NCBI RefSeq assembly: GCF_017811175.1
Contig: NZ_JACWIJ010000002.1
Span: 310,001-374,000 of the forward strand
DNA: 64,000 nt
Direction: 5' to 3'
From: Melaminivora jejuensis
GTDB lineage: Bacteria; Pseudomonadota; Gammaproteobacteria; Burkholderiales; Burkholderiaceae_C
A program made the translations under genes and the position numbers. The notes below the pieces were generated by a model, which was given only the letters and a program-made list of their open reading frames with translations, made no database searches and was not told the DNA's origin. Below are positions 10,093-19,674 of this stretch, piece after piece. Position 1 is the first letter of the stretch. Each line of letters starts with the position of its first letter.

Positions 10093-10800
10093 ATCTTTTG
10101 GCGCATCCGCCGGCTGCAGCGCCGTCAGCCTGTAGCCGGTGCCGCGCACCGTCTCGACCATGCAGGCGGCCTCGCCCAGGGCTTCGCGCAGGCGCTTGAT
10201 GTGGACATCCACCGTGCGCTCTTCGATGAAGACGTGGTCGCCCCAGACCTTGTCGAGCAGTTGCGCGCGCGTGTGGACGCGCTCGGCGTGGCGCATCAGG
10301 TGCTGCAGCAGGCGAAATTCCGTTGGCCCCAGCCTGAGCGGCTGGCCCTGCCAATGCACGCGGTGCGCCGCGCCGTCCAGATGCAGGGCGCCGACATGCA
10401 CGTCCTCGTCGCTGTGCTCGGGTGCGCGCCGGCGCAGCACGGCGCGGATGCGCGCCAGCAGCTCCTGCGTGGAAAAGGGCTTGGTGATGTAGTCGTCGGC
10501 GCCCGCGTCCAGGCCGGCCACCTTGTCGGGCTCGTCGCCGCGCGCGGTGAGCATCAGGATGGGCACGGCCTTGGTGCGCACATCGGCGCGCCAGCGCCGC
10601 GCCAGTTGCAGGCCGCTCATGCCGGGCAGCATCCAGTCCAGCAGGATAACGTCGGGCAGCACGGCGTCGAGCTCGCGCTGGGCGGATTCGCCGTCCTCGG
10701 CCCAGATGGGCGCAAAGCCGTTGTGCCGCAGGTTCACGGCCACCAGTTCGGCGATCGGTGCTTCGTCCTCGACGATGAGTACGCGGGGGGGTTTCTTCAT
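10078..10800 (-). CDS. phoB: Phosphate regulon response regulator PhoB
   Basis: A 240-residue OmpR/PhoB-type regulator: receiver domain at about 5-120 with acidic cluster VEDE and phospho-acceptor Asp55 in VILLDWMLPG, conserved Lys in ITKPFS, then a winged-helix DNA-binding domain with LRLGPTEFRLLQHLMRHAER and VWGDHVFIEERTVDVHIKRL. The frame runs nine residues further upstream, but ATG 10800 directly precedes the conserved KPPRVLIVEDE start. It lies between phoU (62 bp upstream) and phoR (109 bp downstream), so it is probably part of the pst transcript. Its predicted targets in this window are the Pho boxes of pstS and ppk. Confidence 0.97.
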   Translation of the reverse strand: MKKPPRVLIVEDEAPIAELVAVNLRHNGFAPIWAEDGESAQRELDAVLPDVILLDWMLPGMSGLQLARRWRADVRTKAVPILMLTARGDEPDKVAGLDAGADDYITKPFSTQELLARIRAVLRRRAPEHSDEDVHVGALHLDGAAHRVHWQGQPLRLGPTEFRLLQHLMRHAERVHTRAQLLDKVWGDHVFIEERTVDVHIKRLREALGEAACMVETVRGTGYRLTALQPADAPKDQQKA

Positions 10801-10862
10801 GCAGGCAGGTGGGCAAGACGGACACAAGGCGGACAGCGGGCAGCAGGCTGCCCAGCGCGGCC

Positions 10863-11564
10863 TCAGGCGAGGGCGGACTCGATCTCGTGCAGCGCCCGGT
10901 GGCGCACATCGCGGCCCTCGACGAGGTAGATGATCAGCTCGGCCACGTTCTTGGAGTGGTCGCCGATGCGCTCAATGGCCTTGGCCAGGAACAGCAAGTC
11001 CAGGCTGGGCGAGATCTTGCGCGGGTCTTCCATCATGTAGGTGATGAGCTTGCGCACGAAGCCGTCGAATTCCTCGTCGATCAGGTCGTCCTCCTTGAGG
11101 ATGGCCAGCGCGGCGCGGGTGTCCAGCCGGGCGAAGGCGTCCAGCGCCTTCCTCAGCAGGCCCGAGGCCAGGTCGGCGGCCACGCGCAGGTCGCTGGTGG
11201 GCAGGGCGCGGGCGGCGCCGCTGTCGATGATGGACAGGCACATGCGCGCCATGCGCGTGGCCTCGTCGCCCATGCGCTCGAGGTTGGCCGTGGCCTTGGA
11301 AAAGGCCATCAAGAGGCGCAGGTCGCGCGCCGTGGGCTGGCGCCGGGCGATGATGGTGGTGAGTTCGTGGTCGATCTCCACTTCCATGGTGTTCACCCGC
11401 TGCTCGAGCTGCTCGACCTCCTGCGCCGCCTCGGGGCTGAAGTGCGACAGCGCGTGGATGGCCTGGCGGATCTGCGACTCCACCAGCCCGCCCAGCTCCA
11501 TCACGCGCGCGGAGATGGCGTTCAACTCGCTGTCGAACTGCGTGGAAAGGTGTTTCTCGGTCAT
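10863..11564 (-). CDS. phoU: Phosphate transport system regulator PhoU
   Basis: A 233-residue PhoU with its two three-helix repeats. Each repeat carries the E/DxxxD metal-binding pattern, seen as ERMGDEATRMARM and ERIGDHSKNVAELI. PhoU links the Pst transporter to PhoR and keeps the Pho regulon off when phosphate is plentiful. The N-terminus MTEKHLSTQFDSELN is typical of betaproteobacterial PhoU. A good ribosome-binding site, GAGGAGAA, precedes ATG 11564. The 132-bp gap to pstB holds a palindromic GC-rich element. Confidence 0.97.
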   Translation of the reverse strand: MTEKHLSTQFDSELNAISARVMELGGLVESQIRQAIHALSHFSPEAAQEVEQLEQRVNTMEVEIDHELTTIIARRQPTARDLRLLMAFSKATANLERMGDEATRMARMCLSIIDSGAARALPTSDLRVAADLASGLLRKALDAFARLDTRAALAILKEDDLIDEEFDGFVRKLITYMMEDPRKISPSLDLLFLAKAIERIGDHSKNVAELIIYLVEGRDVRHRALHEIESALA

Positions 11565-11637
11565 TTCTTCTCCTCAGGTCTCAGTCGCCTGCAATGTTCT
11601 GTACTGGCACGCGGCAGGCCAGTGCCACCGCGCTTTG

Positions 11638-11698
11638 GATCCCCCGCCGCGCTGGTGGCGCCCCCTTGGGGGAAGCGGCGCAGCCGCTCAGGGGGATC
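11638..11698. repeat. Palindromic GC-rich element between pstB and phoU
   Basis: Outer arms GATCCCCC / GGGGGATC enclose a second palindrome CCCCCTTGGGGG and an inner hairpin GCGGC-GCA-GCCGC. The right arm overlaps the pstB stop codon. The shape suggests a REP-like element or an mRNA-stability hairpin that could uncouple phoU from pstB expression. Confidence 0.6.
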
Positions 11699-12479
11699 AC
11701 CCAAACCTTCCGGTGATGTAGTCCTCGGTTTCCTTGCGCTGGGGCTTGAAGAACATGGCCTCGGTCTCGCCGAATTCCACCAGGTCGCCCAGGTACATGT
11801 AGGCGGTGTAGTCGCTGCAGCGCGCGGCCTGTTGCATGTTGTGCGTGACGATGACCACCGTGTACTCGTTCTTGAGCTCGGCGATCAGCTCCTCGATCTT
11901 CGCGGTGGAGATCGGATCCAGCGCCGAGCAGGGCTCATCGAGCAGCAGCACCTCGGGCAGCACGGCGATGCCGCGCGCGATGCACAGGCGCTGCTGCTGC
12001 CCGCCCGAGAGGCTGGCGCCGCTTTGGTGCAGCTTGTCCTTGACCTCGCTCCACAGCGCGGCCTTGTGCAGCGCCCACTCCACGCGCTCGTCCATGTCGG
12101 CCGCGCTCAGGGCTTCGAACAGCTTCACGCCGAAGGCGATGTTGTCGTAGATGGACATCGGAAACGGCGTGGGTTTCTGGAACACCATGCCGACCTTGGC
12201 GCGGATCAGCGCCACGTCCTCGCGGCTGGTCAGCAGGTCTTGGCCGTCCAGCAGGATCTGGCCCTGCGCGCGCTGCTCGGGGTACAGCTCGAACATGCGG
12301 TTGAAGGTGCGCAGCAGCGTGGACTTGCCGCAGCCCGAGGGCCCGATGAAGGCCGTCACCTTGTGCTCGGGAATGTCCAGGTTGATGTTCTTGAGGGCAT
12401 GGAAGCGCCCGTAGTAGAAGTTCAGGTCGCGCACGGTGAGCTTGGCGCGCGGGGGTGGGGCGGTGCGGGTTGAGGGCAT
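11697..12479 (-). CDS. pstB: Phosphate ABC transporter ATP-binding protein PstB
   Basis: A 260-residue ATPase of the high-affinity phosphate importer. Walker A is GPSGCGKST (46-54), the signature motif [14 protein letters not shown], Walker [14 protein letters not shown], and the switch histidine is in [12 protein letters not shown]. The family-specific [17 protein letters not shown] is present. It is encoded between pstA and phoU. The stop codon lies within the palindromic element described at 11638-11698. Confidence 0.97.
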   Translation of the reverse strand: MPSTRTAPPPRAKLTVRDLNFYYGRFHALKNINLDIPEHKVTAFIGPSGCGKSTLLRTFNRMFELYPEQRAQGQILLDGQDLLTSREDVALIRAKVGMVFQKPTPFPMSIYDNIAFGVKLFEALSAADMDERVEWALHKAALWSEVKDKLHQSGASLSGGQQQRLCIARGIAVLPEVLLLDEPCSALDPISTAKIEELIAELKNEYTVVIVTHNMQQAARCSDYTAYMYLGDLVEFGETEAMFFKPQRKETEDYITGRFG

Positions 12480-12513
12480 GGGAACTTTCGCTGAGCAGGG
12501 GGTCGTTGCGTTG

Positions 12514-13401
12514 TTATTTCTGCCGCGCCAGCACGCGCGCCAGCACGTTCAGCGCCAGCACGGCTACCGTGATGAGCAGCACCGCGGCCCAGGCCAATTG
12601 CTGCCAGTTCTCGTAGGGGCTCATGGCGAACTTGAAGATGGTCACCGGCAGGCTGGCCATGGGCTTGGACAGGTCGCCGTTCCAGAACTGGTTGTTCAGC
12701 GCGGTGAAGAGAAGCGGCGCCGTCTCGCCGGCGATGCGCGCCACGGCCAGCAGCACGCCGGTGGTCACGCCGGCGCGCGCGGCGCGCAGCGTCACCAGGG
12801 TGATGACCTTCCACTTGGGCGTGCCCAGGGCGTAGGCCGCCTCGCGCAGGCTGGCGGGCACCAGGATCAGCATGTTCTCGGTGGTGCGGATGACCACCGG
12901 AATGACGATCAGCGCCAGGGCCATGATGCCGGCCCAGGCCGAGAAGCTCTTGAAGCGCGCCACCACCACTGCGTAGACGAACAGGCCGATCACGATGCTG
13001 GGCGCCGACAGCAGGATGTCGTTGACGAAGCGCGTGGCGCCGGCCAGCCAGCCGCGCGTGTCGTATTCGGCCAGGTACACGCCGGCCAGGATGCCCACGG
13101 GCGTGCCCACGCAGGTGGCCAGCAGCACCATCACGAAGGAGCCGAAGATGGCGTTGGCGATGCCGCCGGCCTCGTTGGGCGGGGGCGTCATCTCGGTGAA
13201 CAGCGCCAGGCTGAGGCCGCCCAGGCCCAGGCGCAGCGTCTCCCACAGGATCCAGATCAGCCAGAACACGCCGAAGGCCATGGCCAGCAGCGACAGCGTG
13301 AGCGCGACGCGGTTGAGCCGCTTGCGCGCCGCGTAGCGCCGTGCGCGTACCTGCGCCAGCTCGGCGGCGGCGATCAGGTGCTGGGATGTGGTGGTGCTCA
13401 T
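12514..13401 (-). CDS. pstA: Phosphate ABC transporter permease PstA
   Basis: A 295-residue inner-membrane permease with about six transmembrane helices and the EAA-type cytoplasmic loop ([20 protein letters not shown]). The conserved motif [14 protein letters not shown] and the [13 protein letters not shown] segment fit PstA. The first four bases of the gene overlap the pstC stop codon (ATGA), so the permease pair is translationally coupled. Confidence 0.96.
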   Translation of the reverse strand: MSTTTSQHLIAAAELAQVRARRYAARKRLNRVALTLSLLAMAFGVFWLIWILWETLRLGLGGLSLALFTEMTPPPNEAGGIANAIFGSFVMVLLATCVGTPVGILAGVYLAEYDTRGWLAGATRFVNDILLSAPSIVIGLFVYAVVVARFKSFSAWAGIMALALIVIPVVIRTTENMLILVPASLREAAYALGTPKWKVITLVTLRAARAGVTTGVLLAVARIAGETAPLLFTALNNQFWNGDLSKPMASLPVTIFKFAMSPYENWQQLAWAAVLLITVAVLALNVLARVLARQK

Positions 13402-14423
13402 GCGCCGGCCCCCTCGCTTTTCTTCAGGCGCGCCAGCAGCAGTTTGGACAGCGACAGCACGACGAAGGTAATGAAGAACAGCACCAGGCCCAGGTAGATC
13501 AGCGAGGCCTGGTGCAGCCCTTGGCCGGCCTCGGCGAATTCATTGGCCAGGGCCGACGTGATGCTGTTGGCCGCCTCGAACACCGACAACGAATCGAGCT
13601 GGTTCATGTTGCCGATCACGAAGGTGACGGCCATGGTCTCGCCCAGGGCGCGCCCCAGGCCCAGCATGATGCCGCCCAGCACGCCCGACTTGGTGTAGGG
13701 CAGCACGACCTTCCAGACCACCTCCCAGGTGGTGGCGCCCAGACCGTAGGCGGACTCCTTGAGCAGCGCCGGCGTGACCTCGAACACGTCGCGCATGACC
13801 GAGGCGATGAACGGAATGATCATGATCGCCAGGATGATGCCGGCCGACAGGATGCCGATGCCCACCGGCGGCCCCGACACCAGCGCGCCGAAGTACGGCA
13901 CGCCGGCAAGCAGCGCCTGCAGCGGCTGCTGCACCCAGGTGGACAGGATGGGGCCGAAGACCATCAGGCCCCACATGCCGTAGACGATGGAGGGCACGGC
14001 CGCCAGCAGCTCGATGGCGGTGCCCAGGGGCCGCTTGAGCCAGGCCGGCGACAGCTCGGTCAGGAACAGCGCAATGCCGAAGCTGACCGGCACTGCCACC
14101 AGCAGCGCGATGAACGAGGTGGCCAGCGTGCCGTAGATCATGACCAGGCCGCCGAAGTCGTTTTGCACCGGGTCCCAGACGCTGCTGGTCAGAAAGCCCA
14201 GGCCATAGGCCTGGATGGCCGGCCAGGCGCCCTCCAGCAGCGAGGCCATGATGCCCAGCAGCAGTGCCAGGGTGATCAGCGCCGCCCCGCGCGCCAGGGC
14301 GCCGAAGATGCGATCGGCGAGCACGCCGGAGACCAGCGAGGGACGCGATGGCGGCGAGCTTCGGGAAGCGCCGCGCGCCGCCTCGATCGGCGGCGCCTGG
14401 TGGACTGGCAGCATGGTGGACAT
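13398..14423 (-). CDS. pstC: Phosphate ABC transporter permease PstC
   Basis: A 341-residue permease partner of PstA. After a soluble N-terminal stretch of about 45 residues come six hydrophobic segments, with [39 protein letters not shown] and the EAA loop [20 protein letters not shown]. Family length is about 300-340. The gene is separated from pstS by 75 bp and overlaps pstA by 4 bp. Confidence 0.96.
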   Translation of the reverse strand: MSTMLPVHQAPPIEAARGASRSSPPSRPSLVSGVLADRIFGALARGAALITLALLLGIMASLLEGAWPAIQAYGLGFLTSSVWDPVQNDFGGLVMIYGTLATSFIALLVAVPVSFGIALFLTELSPAWLKRPLGTAIELLAAVPSIVYGMWGLMVFGPILSTWVQQPLQALLAGVPYFGALVSGPPVGIGILSAGIILAIMIIPFIASVMRDVFEVTPALLKESAYGLGATTWEVVWKVVLPYTKSGVLGGIMLGLGRALGETMAVTFVIGNMNQLDSLSVFEAANSITSALANEFAEAGQGLHQASLIYLGLVLFFITFVVLSLSKLLLARLKKSEGAGA

Positions 14424-14498
14424 ATCCGTTGCCTTGTGGGATCGAAAAGCCGGGAAGGTCGCCAGCCGGCCCGCCGCGCTGGCGGGCCGGCGCGCAGC

Positions 14499-15539
14499 TT
14501 ACTTCAGTGCGATGGGCTGGCCGGAGGCGTCCTTGATGTCGCCCCAGGACTTGACGATCACGCCCTTGACGCTCTCGGGCATGGCCACGTAGTCCAGCTC
14601 CGAGGCCGTCTTGTCGCCGTTCTGGTAGGCCCACTCGAAGAACTTGAGCGCCGTGGCGGCCTGCGCCGGCTTGTCCTGCGCCTTGTGCATCAGGATGAAG
14701 GTGGCCGAGGTGATGGGCCAGGCATCCTTGCCGGGCTGGTTGGTCAGGATCTGGTGAAAGCTCTTGGCCCATTCGGCACCCGCCGCAGCCGCCTTGAAGG
14801 AGGCTTCGTCAGGAGAGACGAAGTTGCCGGCGCTGTTTTGCAGTTGCGCGAAGGTCAGCTTGTTTTGCTTGACGTAGGCGTACTCCACGTAGCCGATGGA
14901 GTTGGGCAGGCGCCCCACGAAGGCGGCCACGCCCTCGTTGCCCTTGCCGCCGGCGCCCACGGGCCAGTTCACGGCCGTGCCTTCGCCCACCTTGGACTTC
15001 CACTCGGCATTGACCTTGGACAGGTAGTTGGTGAAGCCGAAGGTGGTGCCCGAGCCGTCGGCGCGGCGCACCGGCGCGATCGCTGCGTCCGGCAGGGCCA
15101 AGCCCGGGTTCAGCGCCTTGATGGCCTCGTCGTTCCACTTGGTGATCTTGCCCAGGTAGATGTCGCCCAGCACCTGGCCGCTGAGCTTGAGCTGGCCAGG
15201 CTGCAGGCCCTTGACGTTCACCACCGGCACGATGCCGCCGATGACGGTGGGGAACTGCACCAGGCCCTTGGCGGCCAGTTCGTCGTCCTTGAGCGGCGCG
15301 TCGGAGGCGCCGAAGTCCACCGTCTTGGCCTCGATCTGGCGCAGGCCGGCGCCCGAGCCGACCGACTGGTAGTTGATCTTCACCCCCGTGGCCTTGTGGT
15401 AGTCGGCGGCCCACTTGGAATACAGCGGCGCGGGGAAGCTGGCGCCGGCGCCCGTGGCTTCCTGCTGGGCCCAGGCGCCCGTGACCATACCCATCGCCAT
15501 CACACCAGACACCAGAACCCGAATCGCGGAGAGTTTCAT
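14499..15539 (-). CDS. pstS: Periplasmic phosphate-binding protein PstS
   Basis: A 346-residue periplasmic binding protein that feeds phosphate to PstCAB. A Sec signal peptide covers about residues 1-24 (MKLSAIRVLVSGVMAMG, with cleavage expected after AWA). The mature start TGAGASFPAPLYSKWAADYH and the ligand loops SVGSGAGLRQI, GASDAPLKDDEL and RADGSGTTFGFTNYL are characteristic. It is the first gene of pstSCAB-phoU-phoB-phoR. An 11-bp-period Pho box and a -10-like hexamer lie just upstream. Confidence 0.97.
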   Translation of the reverse strand: MKLSAIRVLVSGVMAMGMVTGAWAQQEATGAGASFPAPLYSKWAADYHKATGVKINYQSVGSGAGLRQIEAKTVDFGASDAPLKDDELAAKGLVQFPTVIGGIVPVVNVKGLQPGQLKLSGQVLGDIYLGKITKWNDEAIKALNPGLALPDAAIAPVRRADGSGTTFGFTNYLSKVNAEWKSKVGEGTAVNWPVGAGGKGNEGVAAFVGRLPNSIGYVEYAYVKQNKLTFAQLQNSAGNFVSPDEASFKAAAAGAEWAKSFHQILTNQPGKDAWPITSATFILMHKAQDKPAQAATALKFFEWAYQNGDKTASELDYVAMPESVKGVIVKSWGDIKDASGQPIALK

Positions 15540-15859
15540 GAGAAGACCTCTTGGTTGGAAAAAAGCTATGGCGGCACTCTAGGGGCCGTTTGTGACATGC
15601 CCGTGACACGGCGGCGCAGCCGTCACACAACACCCTGGGCGCCAGCCGGCTTGCCGTGGCCGCTTTGGTGGCTGCTTCTTTCCCCCCCCCCTTGTGTCTC
15701 TCGCGTGCGCCGCTGCTGCGGCGCCCCGAGCGCGCTGGCGCGCCTGGGGCGATTGCGCCGCGGACTTGTCATACCACTGTCGCAATCGCTGCGTACTCTG
15801 GCGCCGCCGACCGCAGTCGGCCCCGTCCAATGACCGACACACTCTCTGGGAGAAGAACC
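15540..15859. other. Intergenic region between pstS and the fasciclin gene
   Basis: A 320-bp divergent promoter region. It holds the pstS Pho box and -10 element. A run of nine or ten C lies near 15677. No ORF of convincing coding character was seen, and no operator for the plus-strand fasciclin gene was recognised. Confidence 0.6.
15576..15609 (-). promoter_or_regulatory. Pho box and -10 element of pstS
   Basis: On the minus strand GTGTCAC-GGGC-ATGTCAC (15591-15609) has two TGTCAC half sites exactly 11 bp apart, as in the PhoB consensus CTGTCAT-N4-CTGTCAT. Ten bases downstream is TAGAGT (15576-15581), a 4/6 match to the -10 consensus, at the spacing usual for PhoB-activated promoters that lack a -35. 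Confidence 0.82.
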
Positions 15860-16351
15860 ATGTTCCGCCGCTCTGCCATGCACTGTGCGCTGGCGCTGTC
15901 TGCCGCCGCCGTGCTGGGCGCCTGTGCCAGCCCCGCCTCCGCCCCGCGCACCGTGGCTGCGGCCACTGCCGCCACGCCCGCGCTGTCCACCTTCCATCGC
16001 CTGGCGGCCGACTCTGGCGTACTGGCCACCCTGGAGGGCCCGGGCCCCTACACGGTGTTCGCCCCCAGCGAAGCGGCCTTCCAGGCCCTGCCCGCCAAGA
16101 GCCTGGACGCGCTCAGGGCCGACAAGGCCCAGCTCAAGGCCGTGCTGCAGCACCACGTCGTGCCCGCCCGTGTCAGCGCCGCCGAGGCCCGCGCCGGCAA
16201 GGCCAAGACGCTGCAAGGCACGGACATCGCCCTGGCGCGCGCCGGCACCTTCCTGACCGTGGACGATGCACTGGTGGAGCAGGCCGACCTGCGCGCCGGC
16301 AACGGCGTGGTGCATGTCATCGACCGCGTCCTGATGCCCCCGCGCAAGTGA
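15860..16351 (+). CDS. Fasciclin-domain lipoprotein
   Basis: A 163-residue secreted protein. Residues 1-22 form a lipoprotein signal (MFRRSAMHCALALSAAAVL) ending in a lipobox-like LGAC. The rest is one FAS1 domain: LSTFHRLAADSGVLATLEGPG, YTVFAPSEAAFQALP, then VLQHHVVPARVSAAE and NGVVHVIDRVLMPP, the conserved H2 box at the end. FAS1 proteins mediate adhesion or matrix contact; the role here is unknown. ATG 15860 was chosen over earlier in-frame starts because it gives a proper signal peptide and follows GGGAGAAG. A binding-protein gene starts within its stop codon (GTGA). Confidence 0.88.
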   Translation: MFRRSAMHCALALSAAAVLGACASPASAPRTVAAATAATPALSTFHRLAADSGVLATLEGPGPYTVFAPSEAAFQALPAKSLDALRADKAQLKAVLQHHVVPARVSAAEARAGKAKTLQGTDIALARAGTFLTVDDALVEQADLRAGNGVVHVIDRVLMPPRK

Positions 16352-17501
16352 GCCGCGCCCCGTCCCATGCTCCCGCAGCCGGGCTTGCGGGTGTACAACC
16401 GGCGCTGCGCCGCCGTGCGCTGCTGCGTGCCGCGGGCGTGGGCGCTGCCGCCTGCGCGTTGCCTCTGGTGCGGGCGCAGGAGCCCCAGGCGCGTCCCGTG
16501 GCGGTGGCCCAGATCGTCGACCTGTCGGCACCTCAGCAGGATGTGAGCCGCGACTTCCTGATCGGCTCGCGCGCGGCCTGGGCGGACTTCAACGCCCGCG
16601 GCGGCCTGCGTGGGCAGGCGGTGCAGCACTTGGTGCTGGAGACCGATGGCTCGCCCGAGCGCCTGCGCCAAGCCTGGCAGGCGGCACATGACGAGCCGGC
16701 CTGCGTGGCCCTGTCGGGCTGCGCCGCCGACGGCGCCGCGGCCACCATCGCCGCGCTGCAGGCCGGCGGCGGCGCCCTGGCGCTGGCCGCGCCCTGGCTG
16801 CACCGCCAGTGGCACGACGCGGGCGATACTGTCTTCAGCATCTTTGCCGACTACCAGGCGCAGATCGGGCACGCCGTGCGCTCGCTGGCGGCCATGGGCG
16901 TGCCGCAGGCCGGCGTGGTCTTCGCCCGCCCCGAACTGCAGCGGCAGTTGCAGGGATCGGTGGCGCAGGCCGGCGCGGCCATGGGCCTGCGCACCGAGGT
17001 GCTGTCCGCCGCGCACACCCGCACCGCGCCGCCGGCCATCGTGCTGTTCGTGGGCGGCACACCGGAGCTGCACGAATACGTGTCCCGCCTGGCGCTGCCC
17101 GCCGGGCGCCAGTGCTACGTGGTGGCCCTGGCCGACGTGAACCTGCAGGTGCTGGGGCAATTGGGCGGGCAGCGGCGCAACGTCTCCGTCATCGCCACGC
17201 AGCCAGTGCCGCTGGTCACCGCCAGCCTGCCCATCGTGCGCGCCTACCGCGCCGTGATGGCGCGGCTGTACGACGAGCCGCCCTCGCCCCAGGGCCTGGC
17301 CGGCTTCATCGCCGCGCGCTACACGGCCGAGGTGCTCGCCTCGGTGGCCGGGCCGCTGCAGCGCGCCAGCGTGCTGGCCGCGTTCCGGCGCCGCCAGGGC
17401 GTGCAACTGGGGGCTATGCCGTGGCCTACCAGGGCGGGCGTCCGTCGCACGCCCAGGTCACGCAAAGTATGCTCACCGCCGACGGGCGCATCGTGGGCTG
17501 A
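16348..17501 (+). pseudogene. Branched-chain-amino-acid-type ABC substrate-binding protein, frameshifted near the C-terminus
   Basis: A periplasmic-binding-fold protein of about 384 residues when repaired. The GTG start overlaps the fasciclin stop (GTGA). The N-terminus has a twin-arginine-like signal (RRRALLRAAGVGAAACALP, cleavage after VRA). The body resembles LivK-type receptors: AWADFNARGGLRGQAVQHLV, GGGALALAAPWLHRQW and VVALADVNLQVLGQLGG. At the G run 17408-17412 the frame breaks; one extra G restores VQLGGYAVAYQGGRPSHAQV and a normal end at 17501. No permease or ATPase genes are nearby, so it may be an orphan sensor or receptor. The lesion could be a sequencing error. Confidence 0.75.
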
Positions 17502-17570
17502 GCGGGCGCACCCGGCGGCGCGGTGCTATGCTGCGCCGCCCCGAAAACACCGCGCGGCACGCGCACATCC

Positions 17571-19049
17571 ATGCAAGACGGAACACTGCTGGCGGCCGTG
17601 GACCTGGGGTCCAACAGCTTTCGCCTCGAGATCGGCCGCCTCGACCACGGGCTCATCCACCGCGTCGAGTACCTGAAGGAGACCGTGCGCCAGGGCGCCG
17701 GCCTGGACGAGCAGCGCAACCTTGGCGCCGACGCCATGCAGCGCGGCTGGGAGTGCCTGGCGCGCTTTGCCGAGCGCCTGGCCGGCTTCGCGCCCGGGCG
17801 CGTGCGCGCCGTGGCCACGCAGACGCTGCGCGAGGCGCGCAACCGCGAGGAATTCCTGCGCCGCGGCAGCGCCATCCTGGGCTTTCCCATCGACGTGGTC
17901 TCCGGCCCCGAGGAGGCGCGGCTGATCTACCAGGGCGTGGCGCGGCTGCTGCCGCAGTCGGACGAGCGGCGCCTGGTGGTGGACATCGGCGGGCGCTCGA
18001 CCGAGCTGATCCTGGGCCAGCAGTTCACGCCCAGCGCCGTCGCGTCCTACCGCGTGGGCAGCGTGGCCTGGTCGGCGCGCTACTTTGCCGACGGCGCGTT
18101 CACGCGCGAGGCCTTCGAGGCCGCCGAGGTGGCTGCCAAGGCGGTGCTGGACGAGGCTGCCCAGACCTACTGCCCCGGGCTGTGGGAAATGGCATATGGC
18201 TCCTCCGGCACCATGGGCGCAGTGGGTACGGTGCTGACATCGGCAGGCTACGGCGAAGGCCTGATCACCCGCGAGGGCCTGGACTGGCTGCGCGAGCAAT
18301 TGCTGCGCGCGCGCCACGCCGACCGCGTCCGCCTCGATGGATTGAAGGAAGACCGCCGCCCGGTCATCGGCGGCGGCGTGAGCATCGTGCGCGCGGTCTT
18401 CGATCTGCTCGACATCCGCGAGATGCGCGTGGCCCAGGGTGCGCTGCGCCAAGGCGCGCTGTACGACCTGCTCGAGCGCGAGCAGCCCGGCGCCGACCTG
18501 CGCTCGGCCACCGTGCGCGCGCTCATGCAGCGCTTTGCCGTGGATGAGGTGCATGCCGCACGTGTGGCACGACTGGCCTGCCGGCTGTTCGACGAGGCCG
18601 CCGCGCTCGGCAGCGCCGGCGCATCGCGCCAACTGCAGTGGGCCGCCTGCCTGCACGAGATCGGCTGCCGCATCTCGCACAGCAACTACCATCGCCACGG
18701 CGCCTACATCCTGGACCACGCCGAGGCCGCGGGCTTCGCGCAGCCCGAGCTGCACGCGCTCAGCCTGCTGGTGCTGGGCCACCGCGGCAAGCTGCGCAAG
18801 CTGGAGGCCGACCTGGGCGACGCGTTGCTGGCACTGCAATTGCTGTGCCTGCGCACGGCCGTGGCCCTGTGCCACGCACGCCGGGAGCCGGATGTGCAGG
18901 GCCTGGGCCTGCGGCTGCAGGGCCAGCGCTGCACGGTGCACTCGCGTGCGGGCTGGGCGGCGGCCTATCCGCAGTCGGCCCACCTGCTGCGCGAAGAAGC
19001 CGCCGCCTGGCACAAAACGCCCTGGGAATTCGTGGCCGAGCTGTCCTGA
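17571..19049 (+). CDS. ppx: Exopolyphosphatase (Ppx/GppA family)
   Basis: A 492-residue Ppx/GppA phosphatase of the ASKHA fold, which removes terminal phosphate from polyphosphate or pppGpp. Phosphate-binding loops are AAVDLGSNSFRLEIGRL near the start and VVDIGGRSTELILG around residue 135. A C-terminal HD-like part contains WAACLHEIGCRISHSNYHRH. ATG 17571 is the start that puts the conserved loop close to the N-terminus. It faces sixA-ppk convergently, so synthesis and breakdown of polyphosphate are encoded side by side. No Pho box was recognised in front of it. Confidence 0.94.
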   Translation: MQDGTLLAAVDLGSNSFRLEIGRLDHGLIHRVEYLKETVRQGAGLDEQRNLGADAMQRGWECLARFAERLAGFAPGRVRAVATQTLREARNREEFLRRGSAILGFPIDVVSGPEEARLIYQGVARLLPQSDERRLVVDIGGRSTELILGQQFTPSAVASYRVGSVAWSARYFADGAFTREAFEAAEVAAKAVLDEAAQTYCPGLWEMAYGSSGTMGAVGTVLTSAGYGEGLITREGLDWLREQLLRARHADRVRLDGLKEDRRPVIGGGVSIVRAVFDLLDIREMRVAQGALRQGALYDLLEREQPGADLRSATVRALMQRFAVDEVHAARVARLACRLFDEAAALGSAGASRQLQWAACLHEIGCRISHSNYHRHGAYILDHAEAAGFAQPELHALSLLVLGHRGKLRKLEADLGDALLALQLLCLRTAVALCHARREPDVQGLGLRLQGQRCTVHSRAGWAAAYPQSAHLLREEAAAWHKTPWEFVAELS

Positions 19050-19104
19050 AGGCGTGGCGCGCGGCCTGCAGGCCGCGGCGTTGTCTGTATTTTCAATGAA
19101 AATG

Positions 19105-19150
19105 GACTGAAACCTATGTCCATCAAGCGCTGACAGCTATAATTTTAATA
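19105..19150 (-). repeat. Dispersed Comamonadaceae-type repeat, copy 5
   Basis: Minus-strand reading TATAGCTGTCAGCGCTTGAT followed by GGACATAGGTTT, in the ppx-sixA convergent gap. Confidence 0.8.
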
Positions 19151-19210
19151 GCAAAACAGTGTTGTCGGTGGCACCAGCGCCACGCGCGGCGGGCGCACCT
19201 CGCCGCCGGT

Positions 19211-19674
19211 TCAGAGGAATTCCGGCGACTGCACTGCCAGCAGCACGGTCTGCGCCACGTCCTGGCGCTGGCGGTAGCGCAGCCACCACACGGCGCCCTT
19301 GCGGATGGCGCAGTCCGCCTCCTGCATGCCCAGCAGCCGCGCCGCCGTCTGGCCCAGCAGGGCTGGTGGCCCACGACCAGCACCGCGCCGCGGGCGCGCG
19401 GCCACTGCACCAGCTCCAGCAGCTCCTCGGGGCTGCCGCCGGGCAGCAGCTCGGCGCGCAGCTTGACCTTGCGGCCCAGCACGCGCGCGGTCTGCTCGGT
19501 GCGCCGCGCGGGGCTGGCCAGCACGCGCAGGCCATCGGGTAGTTGCCGGTCGAGCCAGGCGGCCATGCGCGCGGCCTGCTTTTCGCCGCGCTGCGTCAGC
19601 GGCCGCTCCAGGTCTTCCTGGCTGCCCTGCGGGTCTTGCGCCTCGGCGTGGCGCCAGAGGATGAGATCCATCAT
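19211..19674 (-). pseudogene. sixA: Phosphohistidine phosphatase SixA, frameshifted
   Basis: A histidine-phosphatase-superfamily protein of about 154 residues when repaired, starting MMDLILWRHAEAQD with the RH active-site motif. The family removes phosphate from phosphohistidine in signalling proteins. The frame breaks at the G run 19360-19362 (C run on the coding strand) right after VLVVGHQP, which holds the second catalytic histidine. One additional base joins it to LLGQTAARLLGMQEADCAI and a normal C-terminus ending at 19211. Its ATG overlaps the ppk stop (ATGA), so it would be coupled to ppk. As sequenced the product is truncated; an assembly error is possible. Confidence 0.78.
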
